DNA of 39,957 nucleotides from positions 1-39,957 of the forward strand of contig JARHYC010000013.1 in NCBI GenBank assembly GCA_029264955.1. The letters run 5' to 3'. The notes beneath the pieces are model-generated. The model saw only the letters and a program-made list of their open reading frames with translations, made no database searches and was not told the DNA's origin. The stretch comes from Faecalibacterium sp. GTDB taxonomy: Bacteria > Bacillota > Clostridia > Oscillospirales > Ruminococcaceae. Below are positions 15,939-23,791 of the stretch, one piece after another. The first letter of the stretch is position 1, and each line of letters begins with the position of its first letter. The position numbers were made by a program, and so were the translations under genes.

Positions 15939-16961
15939 TTATTCCTGGAACTGCTTGAGGAACCGCAGGTCGTTTTCGAACAGCAGGCCCATATTATTGA
16001 TACCGTACTTCAGCATAGCGATACGCTCGATGCCAATGCCAAATGCAATACCGGAGTAAATATCCGGATCCACGTTACAGTTCTCCAAAACCTTGCGGTT
16101 CACAACGCCACCGCCCAGAACTTCAATCCAACCAGTGCCCTTGCACAGACTGCAACCCTTGCCACCGCACTCGAAACAGCTTACATCAACTTCAACGCTG
16201 GGCTCAGTGAACGGGAAGAAAGACGGTCGCAACCGGGTACGTACTTCCGGTCCGAACAGGTTGCGTACCAGTTCATTCAGCATACCTTGCAAGTCACATA
16301 GGGTGATTCCTTTATCCACGACCAGACCTTCCATCTGATGGAACATAGGGCTGTGGGTTGCGTCAGAATCAGAGCGGAACACACGACCGGGAATCAAAAC
16401 CTTCAATGGCAATTCATGCTCATCCATGAAACGAATCTGACCACCGGAAGTCTGGGTCCGGAGCATCAGATCATTGCTCAGGTAGAATGTATCCTGCATA
16501 TCACGCGCAGGGTGATCCTTCGGCACATTCAGGCGAGTGAAGTTGTGGTCATCATCCTCGATTTCGGGAGAATCATACACTTCAAAGCCCATACCAGCAA
16601 AAGCGTCAATGATCTGGTTCTTGACCAGCGTAATCGGGTGTAATGCACCAATGGGGCGAATCTTTGCAGGCATCGTAATATCTACTGCCTCAGCAGCATT
16701 ACGAGCAGCCATTGCTTCTGCCTCGATACGCTGTGCAGCAGCATCATAGCGCTCCTGCACCTGTGCCTTAAATGTATTAACGATTTTACCTGCTGCGGGG
16801 CGATCCTCCGGTGCCACGTTGCGCATCTGCTTCATCAGAGAAGGGATCTTGCCGTTTTTGCTCAGATATTCCTGCCAAAAGGCGCTCAGGGTTTCTTTGT
16901 TGTTGACCTTTGCCAGATCGGTCTCGACCTGAACTGCCAACTGGTCGATCAGTTTCTGCAT
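15939..16961 (-). CDS. pheS: phenylalanyl-tRNA synthetase alpha subunit
   Basis: The catalytic alpha subunit, 340 residues. It has the N-terminal coiled coil (residues 1-90), then the class II core: motif 1 around HPITLVKNQIIDAFAGMGFE, motif 2 around GRVFRSDSDATHSPMFHQ and motif 3 FGIGIERIAMLKYGI. The motif usually written RTHTSPVQ reads RTQTSGGQ here, which is unusual for a residue stretch near the active site. A Cys-rich insert (CFECGGKGCSLCKGTGW) is present before motif 3, as in many bacterial PheS proteins. The start at 16961 has AAAGGAG at 8 bases. It is first in the pheST operon. Confidence 0.97.
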   Translation of the reverse strand: MQKLIDQLAVQVETDLAKVNNKETLSAFWQEYLSKNGKIPSLMKQMRNVAPEDRPAAGKIVNTFKAQVQERYDAAAQRIEAEAMAARNAAEAVDITMPAKIRPIGALHPITLVKNQIIDAFAGMGFEVYDSPEIEDDDHNFTRLNVPKDHPARDMQDTFYLSNDLMLRTQTSGGQIRFMDEHELPLKVLIPGRVFRSDSDATHSPMFHQMEGLVVDKGITLCDLQGMLNELVRNLFGPEVRTRLRPSFFPFTEPSVEVDVSCFECGGKGCSLCKGTGWIEVLGGGVVNRKVLENCNVDPDIYSGIAFGIGIERIAMLKYGINNMGLLFENDLRFLKQFQE

Positions 16962-16989
16962 TTTTTTCTCCTTTCAAAATCGCAGAGAA

Positions 16990-17266
16990 AGAAAAAAGAC
17001 TCCGTCCCCAAAAAGGGACGAAGCCTTGAAAATCACTCCGCGGTACCACCCGAATTTTGTCCGCCATATCTATCTGCAGACAACACTTGCAGCTGTTAAC
17101 GACGCCACCCGTCCTGCACTACTAAGTTTTCACCGTTGGCACAGGCCGCTCGGGAGTGAACTTCGGTACTGCTTCCACCGAGAACCCTTTCAGCCGGTGA
17201 GGTTCTTCTCTATACCGGGGTTTGCTGTACTTACTTTCTCCGTCTACGCGTTTGATTCCTATAACA
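16990..17266 (-). promoter_or_regulatory. T-box leader (tRNA-Phe-sensing) of pheST
   Basis: The minus strand carries the T-box motif GGGTGGTACCGCGG (17051-17038), then a terminator hairpin with CGTCCC/GGGACG (17020-17003) and a T-run (to 16991). Upstream lies a long structured Stem I region. A TTC phenylalanine codon at 17160-17158 (minus) is a plausible specifier. Uncharged tRNA-Phe would base-pair with the leader and block termination, raising pheST expression. Open frames inside this segment are shadows. T-box identity is very sure; the specifier assignment is less so. Confidence 0.93.
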
Positions 17267-17272
17267 AAGTTT

Positions 17273-17301
17273 ATGGTATCATATTTTACGCAGAATGACA
17301 A
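17273..17301 (-). promoter_or_regulatory. promoter for the pheST T-box transcript
   Basis: On the minus strand TTGTCA (17301-17296) and TACCAT (17278-17273) are 17 bases apart. The expected start is near 17266, just before Stem I of the T-box. Confidence 0.55.
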
Positions 17302-17610
17302 GCTCTTCACCCGCCTGATTTTACATTTTCTTCGTGTGCATATGTAGCGACGTCATTTTTCTCTACGCATTTCTATACATTATATATAAAGCTCTTTGTT
17401 TTATACATTTTTTCCTTCTACCAGAATACAGTTTGAACAAATGTATTGTTTATGTTATACTATTGCCAGTGCAAAAAGCACAATTTTTTATTACGATGGA
17501 TTTTCATTCCGTAATATTTTAGAAACAGCTTGTTTATGATCATTTCGCACAAATTTTACTCAACTTCCTTAAACGATGCGCCGAAAAGTGTTTATCTCAT
17601 CCAAAATGAA
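17302..17610. other. non-coding gap between pheST and the PTS operon
   Basis: No convincing gene is here; composition is AT-rich. The only structure I see is a promoter-like pair on the plus strand, TTGAAC (17433-17438) and TATACT (17456-17461) at 17 bases. It is followed at once by a 4-bp hairpin GTGC/GCAC and six T (17469-17489). A very short transcript would result, if any. Confidence 0.4.
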
Positions 17611-17639
17611 TTGACAATTTATGCTAAGAAAGGTATCCT
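17611..17639 (+). promoter_or_regulatory. promoter of the licT-PTS operon
   Basis: A perfect -35 TTGACA (17611-17616) and TATCCT (17634-17639) lie 17 bases apart. Transcription would start about 10 bases before the RAT site. Confidence 0.75.
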
Positions 17640-17655
17640 TAATTTCAGCAGAAGC

Positions 17656-17741
17656 GGATTGTTACTGTACGGCAGGCAAAACCAGATTTTGCGAAAGGAT
17701 ACCCGCATTGTCGGATGTTTTTTCGGAAAATCTGGTTTTTT
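17656..17741 (+). promoter_or_regulatory. RAT antiterminator site overlapping a terminator
   Basis: GGATTGTTACTG and GGCAGGCAAAACC (17656-17683) form the RNA hairpin bound by BglG/LicT-type proteins. Its 3' edge overlaps the left arm of a terminator: AAACCAGATTTT (17679-17690) pairs with AAAATCTGGTTT (17727-17738), followed by a T-run. Binding by the antiterminator stabilises the RAT and prevents the terminator from forming. The site is immediately upstream of the antiterminator gene, so the whole operon is under this control. Confidence 0.93.
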
Positions 17742-17759
17742 GTTTCCATGGAGGCTTCT

Positions 17760-18599
17760 ATGCTTGTCAATAAAACCATCAACAATAATATTGTAAGTTG
17801 TCTGGATGATTCCGGGCACGAACTCATTGTGATGGGGCGCGGTCTTGGCTTTCAATGTAAGCCCGGCACCCCCCTTCGTGCTGATTTGGTGGAAAAAGTC
17901 TTTCATTTGGAAGATCCCCAGCAAGCAGACCGATTCAAAAATCTGGTGCGCAATCTGCCCCCAGCTTATCTGAATCTTTGCACGCGTATCATTGACTATG
18001 CAGCCGAAGTATTAAATGTCCCTTTGCAGGAAATCATTTATCTAACTTTGACCGATCATGTCAGCTTCGCCATTGAGCGGCAAAAGAAGGATATTAGTTT
18101 TCATAATTCGCTGGAATATGAGGTTCGCACCTTTTACCCGCGCGAGTATGCCGTTGGTCGCCATGCATTGACTATGATTCGTGAGGAACTCAACATTGCC
18201 TTGCTGGAAGATGAAGCCGCCAGCATTGCGCTGCATTTCATCAACGCTGAATGTGACGTTTCCTTGCAGGATACCTTGCGCTGCACACAGACACTGCATG
18301 ATATTCTGGATTTGCTGACAACATTTCCGCAGTTAGATCTGCATCCGGGTAAGCCTTATTATGATGAACTAGCAGTCCTGTTAAAGTTTCTGGTACAGAG
18401 GAGTTTCTCCGAACCAGTTTCTACTGCATCAGATCCTGTCCTAGTCGATGTGGTTCGACAGCACTGTCCGCAATCTTTCGAGATTGCACAGCGCATCATA
18501 CAACATTTGGAAAAAACCTGCGGGCATTCTATCCCTGATGAGGAAGCTGCCTGTCTGGCGATTCATATAAGGCGGATTGCAAACGCCGCAAGTACGTAA
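17760..18599 (+). CDS. licT: BglG/LicT-family transcription antiterminator
   Basis: This RNA-binding protein lets transcription pass the upstream RAT terminator when its sugar is present. The 279-residue product has the co-antiterminator RNA-binding domain (residues 1-55: INNNIVSCL, GRGLGFQCKPG) and two PRD domains. PRD1 has both histidines, H100 (TLTDHVSFAIER) and H159 (LHFINAE). In PRD2 the second is present, H269 (AIHIRRI), but the first position is L207 (AVLLKFLVQR; LicT has His there). Numbering matches B. subtilis LicT without gaps. The start at 17760 has GGAGG in place; upstream in-frame ATGs at 17715 and 17749 lie in the terminator or ribosome site. The gene could equally be named glcT given the glucose-type PTS downstream. 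Confidence 0.93.
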   Translation: MLVNKTINNNIVSCLDDSGHELIVMGRGLGFQCKPGTPLRADLVEKVFHLEDPQQADRFKNLVRNLPPAYLNLCTRIIDYAAEVLNVPLQEIIYLTLTDHVSFAIERQKKDISFHNSLEYEVRTFYPREYAVGRHALTMIREELNIALLEDEAASIALHFINAECDVSLQDTLRCTQTLHDILDLLTTFPQLDLHPGKPYYDELAVLLKFLVQRSFSEPVSTASDPVLVDVVRQHCPQSFEIAQRIIQHLEKTCGHSIPDEEAACLAIHIRRIANAAST

Positions 18600-18640
18600 A
18601 CCATTTTTTAGAGACGAACAAAAGAAAGCAGGTACACATT

Positions 18641-19126
18641 ATGGGTTTTTTGGATAAGTTGTTCGGCACGTCCGAACTGGAGATTTGCGCTCCTGTTGCA
18701 GGTAAGGCTGTCCCCGTAAAGGAAGTCAGCGATCCCACCTTTGGCGAAGAGATCATGGGCAAAGGTATCGCAATTCGTCCTACCGGCAATCAGATCGTTG
18801 CTCCTTGCGACTGCACTGTTGACCTGGCTTTCGATACCGGCCACGCTGTCAGCTTGATTGCTGATTTTGGTGCTGAGATTCTGATTCATGTTGGTCTGGA
18901 AACCGTCAGCCTGAAAGGCGAGCACTTCTCCGTCAAGGTGAAGAACGGCGACAAGGTCAAGAAAGGTGACGTTCTGATTGAGTTTGACCGTGAGGCAATC
19001 GCTGCAGCAGGTTTTGATACCATCACCCCCATTGTTGTCTGCAACAGCAGCGAATATGCAACCTTCAACACCTATGTTGATAAGGATGTCAATCCCGGTG
19101 ATAAAATCATCGGCCTGAAGAAATAA
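18641..19126 (+). CDS. crr: PTS glucose-type enzyme IIA
   Basis: A cytoplasmic phosphocarrier that takes phosphate from HPr and passes it to IIB. It has 161 residues, a standard Crr-type length. The active-site histidine H83 is in EILIHVGLETVS and the supporting H68 is in DTGHAVSLI; the N-terminal CAPVAGKAVP is the family signature. It is a stand-alone IIA here, because the IICB protein at the end of the operon lacks a IIA domain. AAAGCAGG lies upstream of the ATG. Second gene of the PTS operon. Confidence 0.96.
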   Translation: MGFLDKLFGTSELEICAPVAGKAVPVKEVSDPTFGEEIMGKGIAIRPTGNQIVAPCDCTVDLAFDTGHAVSLIADFGAEILIHVGLETVSLKGEHFSVKVKNGDKVKKGDVLIEFDREAIAAAGFDTITPIVVCNSSEYATFNTYVDKDVNPGDKIIGLKK

Positions 19127-19153
19127 CTCCTATAGCAGAAAGGACATATTAGC

Positions 19154-20770
19154 ATGAAACAGGGTACTGGACGTCCCGCTTTCTCTGGTGTAGCTATCGG
19201 ACCGGCGTATGTTTATCGCAAGGAATCGAATCAGCTGCCCACTTCTTGCGGTGATCCCGCAGCAGAACAACAGAAATTCGATGAAGCTTGCCAAATTGCC
19301 AGTGAGCAATTAGGCGAGCTGGCCGAAAAGACCCGCCGCGATTTGGGTGACGAGCAGGCTCAAATTATGGAAGTTCAGCAACTGATGCTGTCTGACTTGG
19401 ACTTTTTGGACAGCGTTGCCGACATGATTCGTGCCGGCGCTAGCGCAGCACAGGCTACGCAGGACAGTGGTGATTCTTTCAGTGCAGCATTCGCTGCAAT
19501 GGACGACGAGTACATGAAAGCACGCAGCGTAGATATCAAGGACGCTTCTCAGCGTGTTGTAACCATCCTGTGCGGTGGTAAAACCGGCTTTACCATGGAC
19601 AAACCCGGTATCCTGGTGGCAGAAGACTTGACACCCAGCGAAACCGTGCAGCTGCCCAAGGATAAGATTCTGGCTTTTGTGACCCGTCAGGGTTCTTCTA
19701 ACAGCCACACCGCTATTCTTGCCCGCATCATGAACATTCCCTCTTTGGTGCAGACCCAGATTACTCTGGATGACACCATCGATGGTAAAATGATGATTGT
19801 GGACGGCTTTGAGGGTTCCTATTATATCGACCCCGATGAAGCTACCCTGACCACCATGCAGGCAAAACAGAAGAGCGCCAGCGAGTATCGCCAAGCTTTA
19901 GAGCAGTTCCGCGGCAAGGAAAGTATCACCAAGAAGGGTCGCAAAATCAATGTTTACGCGAACATCGGCAACCCGGAAGATGCGAATATCGCCATGAAGG
20001 GTGACGCCGAGGGTATCGGTTTGATGCGCAGTGAATTCCTGTATCTGGGTCGTGAAACCTTCCCCACCGAAGAAGAGCTGTTCCAAGCATACAAGACTGT
20101 GGTGGAAACCATGCAGGGTCGCCGCGTTGTCATTCGTACGCTGGATATTGGCGCTGACAAGCAGGTTGATTACTTCGGTCTGGAAAAGGAAGAGAATCCC
20201 GCTCTAGGCTACCGCGGCATCCGTATCTGCCTGACGCAGGAAGAAATTTTCCGTCCACAGATGCGTGCTGTTTACCGCGCAAGTGCATTTGGTCCCGTCA
20301 GCGTAATGTTCCCCATGATCACTTCTGTGTGGGAAGTACGCAAGATCAAAGAGTTCTGTGCAACCATTCGTGCAGAACTGACCGCCGAAGGCATCGCCTT
20401 TGGTGAAGTTGAACTGGGCATCATGGTGGAAACCCCTGCTGCTGCTGTTATCAGTGATCAGCTTGCTCAGGAAGCTGATTTCTTCAGCGTTGGTACCAAC
20501 GATCTGACCCAGTACACGCTGGCTATTGATCGTCAGAATGCTAAGCTGGACGATTTCTACGACGCGCACCACCCCGCCGTTCTGGCTCTGATGGAGCTGA
20601 TTGCCAAGAACGCACATGCCGCTGGCATCTGGTGCGGTATCTGCGGCGAGCTGGGTGCTGATTTGACCTTGACGGAAGACTTTATCCGTATGGGCTATGA
20701 TGAACTTTCCGTATCTCCTGGACGCGTTCTGGAGTTGCGAAAGAAAATTTGCGAAAGCGAGGAAGGCTAA
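19154..20770 (+). CDS. ptsI: PTS enzyme I
   Basis: Enzyme I takes phosphate from phosphoenolpyruvate and hands it to HPr. The 538-residue product is slightly short of the typical 570. H185 in GSSNSHTAILAR is the phosphorylated histidine. The C-terminal PEP-binding domain has GIGLMRSEFLYL, FGEVELGIMVETPAA and GICGEL. AAAGGA lies upstream of the start at 19154. It sits 27 bases after crr and 2 bases before ptsH, so it is firmly within the operon. General PTS genes in a sugar-induced operon mean that enzyme I supply itself depends on antitermination, unless another copy exists elsewhere. Confidence 0.98.
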   Translation: MKQGTGRPAFSGVAIGPAYVYRKESNQLPTSCGDPAAEQQKFDEACQIASEQLGELAEKTRRDLGDEQAQIMEVQQLMLSDLDFLDSVADMIRAGASAAQATQDSGDSFSAAFAAMDDEYMKARSVDIKDASQRVVTILCGGKTGFTMDKPGILVAEDLTPSETVQLPKDKILAFVTRQGSSNSHTAILARIMNIPSLVQTQITLDDTIDGKMMIVDGFEGSYYIDPDEATLTTMQAKQKSASEYRQALEQFRGKESITKKGRKINVYANIGNPEDANIAMKGDAEGIGLMRSEFLYLGRETFPTEEELFQAYKTVVETMQGRRVVIRTLDIGADKQVDYFGLEKEENPALGYRGIRICLTQEEIFRPQMRAVYRASAFGPVSVMFPMITSVWEVRKIKEFCATIRAELTAEGIAFGEVELGIMVETPAAAVISDQLAQEADFFSVGTNDLTQYTLAIDRQNAKLDDFYDAHHPAVLALMELIAKNAHAAGIWCGICGELGADLTLTEDFIRMGYDELSVSPGRVLELRKKICESEEG

Positions 20771-20772
20771 TT

Positions 20773-21030
20773 ATGAAAGAGTTCTCTTATGTAATTCAGG
20801 ACCCAATGGGTCTGCACGCACGTCCCGCTGGTCTGCTGGCTAAGGCAGCAGCTGGCTACGCTTGTGATGTAAAGCTGACCGTCAACGGCACTACTGTTGA
20901 TGCAAAGCGTATCATGGGTGTTATGCGTCTGGCAGCGAAGCAGGGCATGGAAATGACCGTTTCCTGCGAGGGTGCTGACGAAGAAAAAGCTGCAGCAGAG
21001 CTGCAGGCTTTCGTTGCTGCGAACCTGTAA
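20773..21030 (+). CDS. ptsH: PTS phosphocarrier HPr, lacking Ser46
   Basis: HPr relays phosphate from enzyme I to IIA. The 85-residue product has the active-site H15 in MGLHARPAG. At residue 46, where Firmicute HPr carries the serine phosphorylated by HPr kinase, the sequence is AKRIMGVM: R46 (codon CGT) instead of Ser. Residue 52 is also Arg. All else is canonical. The start at 20773 lies two bases after ptsI, whose end supplies the GAGGAAGG ribosome site. This HPr can support sugar transport but cannot be made into HPr-Ser-P, the usual CcpA corepressor. The loss is read directly in the sequence; its effect is inferred. Confidence 0.97.
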   Translation: MKEFSYVIQDPMGLHARPAGLLAKAAAGYACDVKLTVNGTTVDAKRIMGVMRLAAKQGMEMTVSCEGADEEKAAAELQAFVAANL

Positions 21031-21114
21031 GCAGCATTTAAGGTTTCGGCCAAAAGATCGTTGTGGGCCGACGGTCTAAAATATAGGCAAAAGAATTAAG
21101 GAGGATCAATTCTT

Positions 21115-22596
21115 ATGATGAAACATTTGCAGAAGCTCGGCAAAGCTTTGATGCTTCCCGTAGCTACCCTGCCCATCTGCGGTATCCTGATGGGTTTGGG
21201 CTATGCACTGGCTCCCGGCGTTATGGGTGTTCCTGACGCTCCCACCTCTGGCTTTATGTATGTTTTGGGCTTCTTCCTGATCAAAGCAGGCGGTGCCCTG
21301 ATTGACAACATGGCTCTGCTGTTCGCTATCGGCGTTGCAGTTGGCCTGGCTGACGACAACGACGGCACAGCCGGTCTGGCTGGTCTGGTTTCTTGGCTGA
21401 TGATCACCAACCTGCTGAGTGTTGGCGTTGTTGGCACCATTGCTCCCGCTATGATCGCTAACAAGACCAATGAGGTTGCTTTCTCCAAGATTGCTAACCC
21501 CTTTATTGGTATCCTGTGCGGCGTTATTGGCGCACTTTGCTACAACAAGTTTAAGAAGACCCAGCTGCCTGATGTTCTGGCATTCTTCTCCGGCAAGCGC
21601 TCTGTCGCTATTGTTACCGGCGTTGTTTCCATTCTGGTTGCTGTTGTTCTGCTGTTCGTCTGGCCCATCGTCTTTGGTGTTCTGGTTGCAATCGGCAACG
21701 CAATCAAGGGTATGGGTGTCGTCGGCGTTGGTCTGTACGCATTCCTGAACCGTTTGCTGATTCCTACCGGCCTGCATCACGCTCTGAACAACGTATTCTG
21801 GTTTGACACCATCGGCATGGGCGACCTGACCGCATACTGGAACCCCACCTCTGAGCTGGCTATGAATGCTAACTGGTCTATCGGTTCTTACATGGCTGGT
21901 TTCTTCCCCTGCATGATGTTCGGTATTGGCGGTGCTGCTCTGGCTATGATTCGCACTGCTAAGCCTGGCAAGCAGAAGGTCGCTATGGGCGTTGTTGGTT
22001 CTGCTGCTATCTGCGCTCTGCTGTGCGGCGTTACCGAGCCGTTCGAGTTCGCATTCATGTTCCTGGCATTCCCCCTGTACGTTGTCTACTCTGCACTGTA
22101 CGGCATCTTTGCTGCTGTTACCGTTGCTCTGGGCTTCCGCGCAGGCTTCTGCTTCTCTGCTGGTCTGACTGACCTGATCTTCTCTGCATCTCTGCCCGCA
22201 GCAGCTAAGACTTGGCTGATCCTGCCCCTGGGCGCAGCTGCATTCATCGTCTTCTACCTGGTCTTCCGTTTCGCTATCGTGAAGTGGGACCTGAAGACTC
22301 CCGGCCGTGAGGACGACGAGGAAGGCGAGATGAAGATTGAGCTGGCAAACGATGACTACACCGCTATGGCTTCCATCATTCTGGAAGGTGTTGGCGGCAA
22401 GGACAACCTGGTTTCCATCGACAACTGCATCACTCGCCTGCGTCTGGAAGTTAAGGATCGCCTGCTGGTTGACGAAAAGAAGATTAAGTCTTCTGGCGCT
22501 GCTGGCGTGATCCGTCCGGGCAAGACCTCTGTGCAGGTTATCATCGGACCTAAGGTTCAGTTCGTTGCTGACGAGTTCAAGAAGCTGGCTAAGTAA
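21115..22596 (+). CDS. ptsG: PTS glucose/N-acetylglucosamine-type enzyme IICB
   Basis: The membrane permease and the last phosphocarrier. The 493-residue protein has an EIIC domain of about ten helices (residues 1-390) with the signature GVTEPFEFAFMF, and a C-terminal EIIB domain with the phosphorylated C438 in IDNCITRLRLEV. No IIA is fused, so it must use the Crr-type protein of the same operon. AAGGAGG lies 10 bases upstream of the first of two tandem ATGs. Glucose and N-acetylglucosamine permeases share this architecture and I cannot separate them by eye. Codon use is very strongly biased, as in highly expressed genes. Confidence 0.94.
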   Translation: MMKHLQKLGKALMLPVATLPICGILMGLGYALAPGVMGVPDAPTSGFMYVLGFFLIKAGGALIDNMALLFAIGVAVGLADDNDGTAGLAGLVSWLMITNLLSVGVVGTIAPAMIANKTNEVAFSKIANPFIGILCGVIGALCYNKFKKTQLPDVLAFFSGKRSVAIVTGVVSILVAVVLLFVWPIVFGVLVAIGNAIKGMGVVGVGLYAFLNRLLIPTGLHHALNNVFWFDTIGMGDLTAYWNPTSELAMNANWSIGSYMAGFFPCMMFGIGGAALAMIRTAKPGKQKVAMGVVGSAAICALLCGVTEPFEFAFMFLAFPLYVVYSALYGIFAAVTVALGFRAGFCFSAGLTDLIFSASLPAAAKTWLILPLGAAAFIVFYLVFRFAIVKWDLKTPGREDDEEGEMKIELANDDYTAMASIILEGVGGKDNLVSIDNCITRLRLEVKDRLLVDEKKIKSSGAAGVIRPGKTSVQVIIGPKVQFVADEFKKLAK

Positions 22597-22681
22597 TTTA
22601 TACTTACCTAATTCTGATTCGAAAGACTTTCGCTCTTTTGCAGGTTACGGGTTAGGCCCACTGCCCGCATGACTGCATTAT

Positions 22682-22724
22682 AAAAAATCCCCGCTGCAGT
22701 ATTAATTGCAGCGGGGATTTTTTA
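22682..22724 (+). terminator. terminator of the PTS operon
   Basis: ATCCCCGCTGCA and TGCAGCGGGGAT pair, extended by A-T pairs, around an 8-base loop and followed by a T-run. It lies about 90 bases after the IICB stop. Confidence 0.93.
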
Positions 22725-22745
22725 TCTGTTCTTCCCTACTCAAGC

Positions 22746-22779
22746 AAAAAGTGGTGTGTATTCGGTACACACCACTTTT
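22746..22779 (-). terminator. terminator of the DUF2500/C_GCAxxG_C_C operon
   Basis: AGTGGTGTGTA and TACACACCACT pair perfectly around a TTCGG loop, with A and T runs outside. On the minus strand it follows the stop at 22786 directly. Confidence 0.88.
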
Positions 22780-22785
22780 GTATTC

Positions 22786-23253
22786 TTACTGCGCTTTCGG
22801 ATGCTGTTGGATATACGCACCCACCAAATCTGCTGCCTCAGCAACAAGCTCCGGGCAGGGACGCTTTTTGTAGTATGCCTCTGTACGTGCTTCTGCCTGT
22901 GGATTGCCTTCCGGCTCAGCCAAACCCAGCAACTCTCGGCAAATCAGACTGCCTCCGCTCTGCGCCTTAAATTTAGGTGCCAGTTCCTGCACAATTGTAT
23001 AAATATTAGATTTATCTTGCGGATCATCTGGATTTGCGTAGTACAGGCTGACAACCTGAGTTACGCCACAAAATGCACCACAGACTTCACGCATACGGCC
23101 AATACCACCACCGAAACCAGATGCCATGCGCAGTGCCAACGATTCCGAAATACCCAAATCTTCGGCAAATGCTGCTACAACACTCTGGCTGCAATTATAG
23201 CCTTTACGGAAGTACTCTTCGGCCTTTTTTCCGTATATTCCGAATTCTTTCAT
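22786..23253 (-). CDS. C_GCAxxG_C_C-family putative redox protein
   Basis: This family of small, mostly clostridial proteins is named for spaced cysteines and is thought to be redox-active, with no proven reaction. Here YNCSQSVVAAFAEDLG and GFGGGIGRMREVCGAFCG carry the signature, plus further Cys in LICRELLG and RPCPELV. The product is 155 residues from 23253, the start that has GAGGAA seven bases upstream. An in-frame ATG at 23268 would overlap the upstream gene stop as ATGA and cannot be excluded. It is second in an operon with the DUF2500 gene. Family is sure; role unknown. Confidence 0.88.
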   Translation of the reverse strand: MKEFGIYGKKAEEYFRKGYNCSQSVVAAFAEDLGISESLALRMASGFGGGIGRMREVCGAFCGVTQVVSLYYANPDDPQDKSNIYTIVQELAPKFKAQSGGSLICRELLGLAEPEGNPQAEARTEAYYKKRPCPELVAEAADLVGAYIQQHPKAQ

Positions 23254-23264
23254 TCTCTTATTCC

Positions 23265-23618
23265 TCATTCTCGCTCAAAACCAAGATATCGGTCGCCTTG
23301 GAAAAACAGCTTGCCATAATCGCCTTCGATCAGCATTCCGTAATCTTTTCCGTAAACGCACAACTCTATACGGTCACCGCTTTCTACTTCAAAGGTGACA
23401 TAATACTGTGTATTGGTTGTATGTTGATCATTATTATACCGCTGGCCTGTACGCTTTGATACCACGCTGGCATTCACTGTCAAACGTGGTTGATGATCAT
23501 TGAATCTCGCTCGTTTGAATGCCTGAAACAGAAACACAAAGACAAATCCAAAAATCAGGATACTCATTAATGGAAGCATAAAAAAACCAAGCCCCATTCC
23601 CATCATTCCCATATGCAT
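23265..23618 (-). CDS. DUF2500-family membrane protein
   Basis: A 117-residue protein with one N-terminal membrane helix (about residues 10-32), after a Met-rich start MHMGMMGMG, and a soluble domain of beta type (RLTVNASVVSKRT, YYVTFEVESGDRIEL, YGMLIEGDYGKLFFQG). This matches the DUF2500 proteins, whose job is unknown. The C-terminal motif GDYGKLFFQGDRYLGFE is typical. GGAGGTG lies upstream of 23618. It is first of two genes; its stop overlaps a possible start of the redox protein. Confidence 0.88.
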   Translation of the reverse strand: MHMGMMGMGLGFFMLPLMSILIFGFVFVFLFQAFKRARFNDHQPRLTVNASVVSKRTGQRYNNDQHTTNTQYYVTFEVESGDRIELCVYGKDYGMLIEGDYGKLFFQGDRYLGFERE

Positions 23619-23737
23619 CTTTTTTCACCTCCTCGGGCTAAATCTTGTTTTTCATTGTACCATATTCTTATTTCTCTTTCCAGCCAGCACAGGATATGTC
23701 GGGATTCTTAATTTTTTATGAAATGCACCGTTCGGGC

Positions 23738-23766
23738 TTGCATTTTATTTTCAAAAGGGGTATATT
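23738..23766 (+). promoter_or_regulatory. promoter of htpG
   Basis: TTGCAT (23738-23743) and TATATT (23761-23766) are 17 bases apart. The -10 element overlaps the CIRCE operator, so HrcA binding would block polymerase. Confidence 0.75.
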
Positions 23767-23791
23767 AGCACTCGAAAGATACGAGTGCCAA
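23765..23791 (+). promoter_or_regulatory. CIRCE operator (HrcA site) in front of htpG
   Basis: TTAGCACTC, nine bases, GAGTGCCAA: this matches the CIRCE consensus (TTAGCACTC-N9-GAGTGCTAA) at 17 of 18 positions. It puts htpG under HrcA heat-shock repression. In B. subtilis htpG is not an HrcA target, so this is a lineage difference. A third half-site follows at 23812-23824. Confidence 0.93.

Noticed and set aside
17026-17298. 90-residue plus-strand frame upstream of pheS
   Set aside because: It coincides with the T-box leader, whose conserved RNA motifs explain the sequence.
21031-21114. Hairpin CGGCC/GGCCG between ptsH and ptsG as a terminator or riboswitch
   Set aside because: Only five pairs, no T-run and no motif of a known riboswitch; it may tune ptsG expression but the evidence is too thin.
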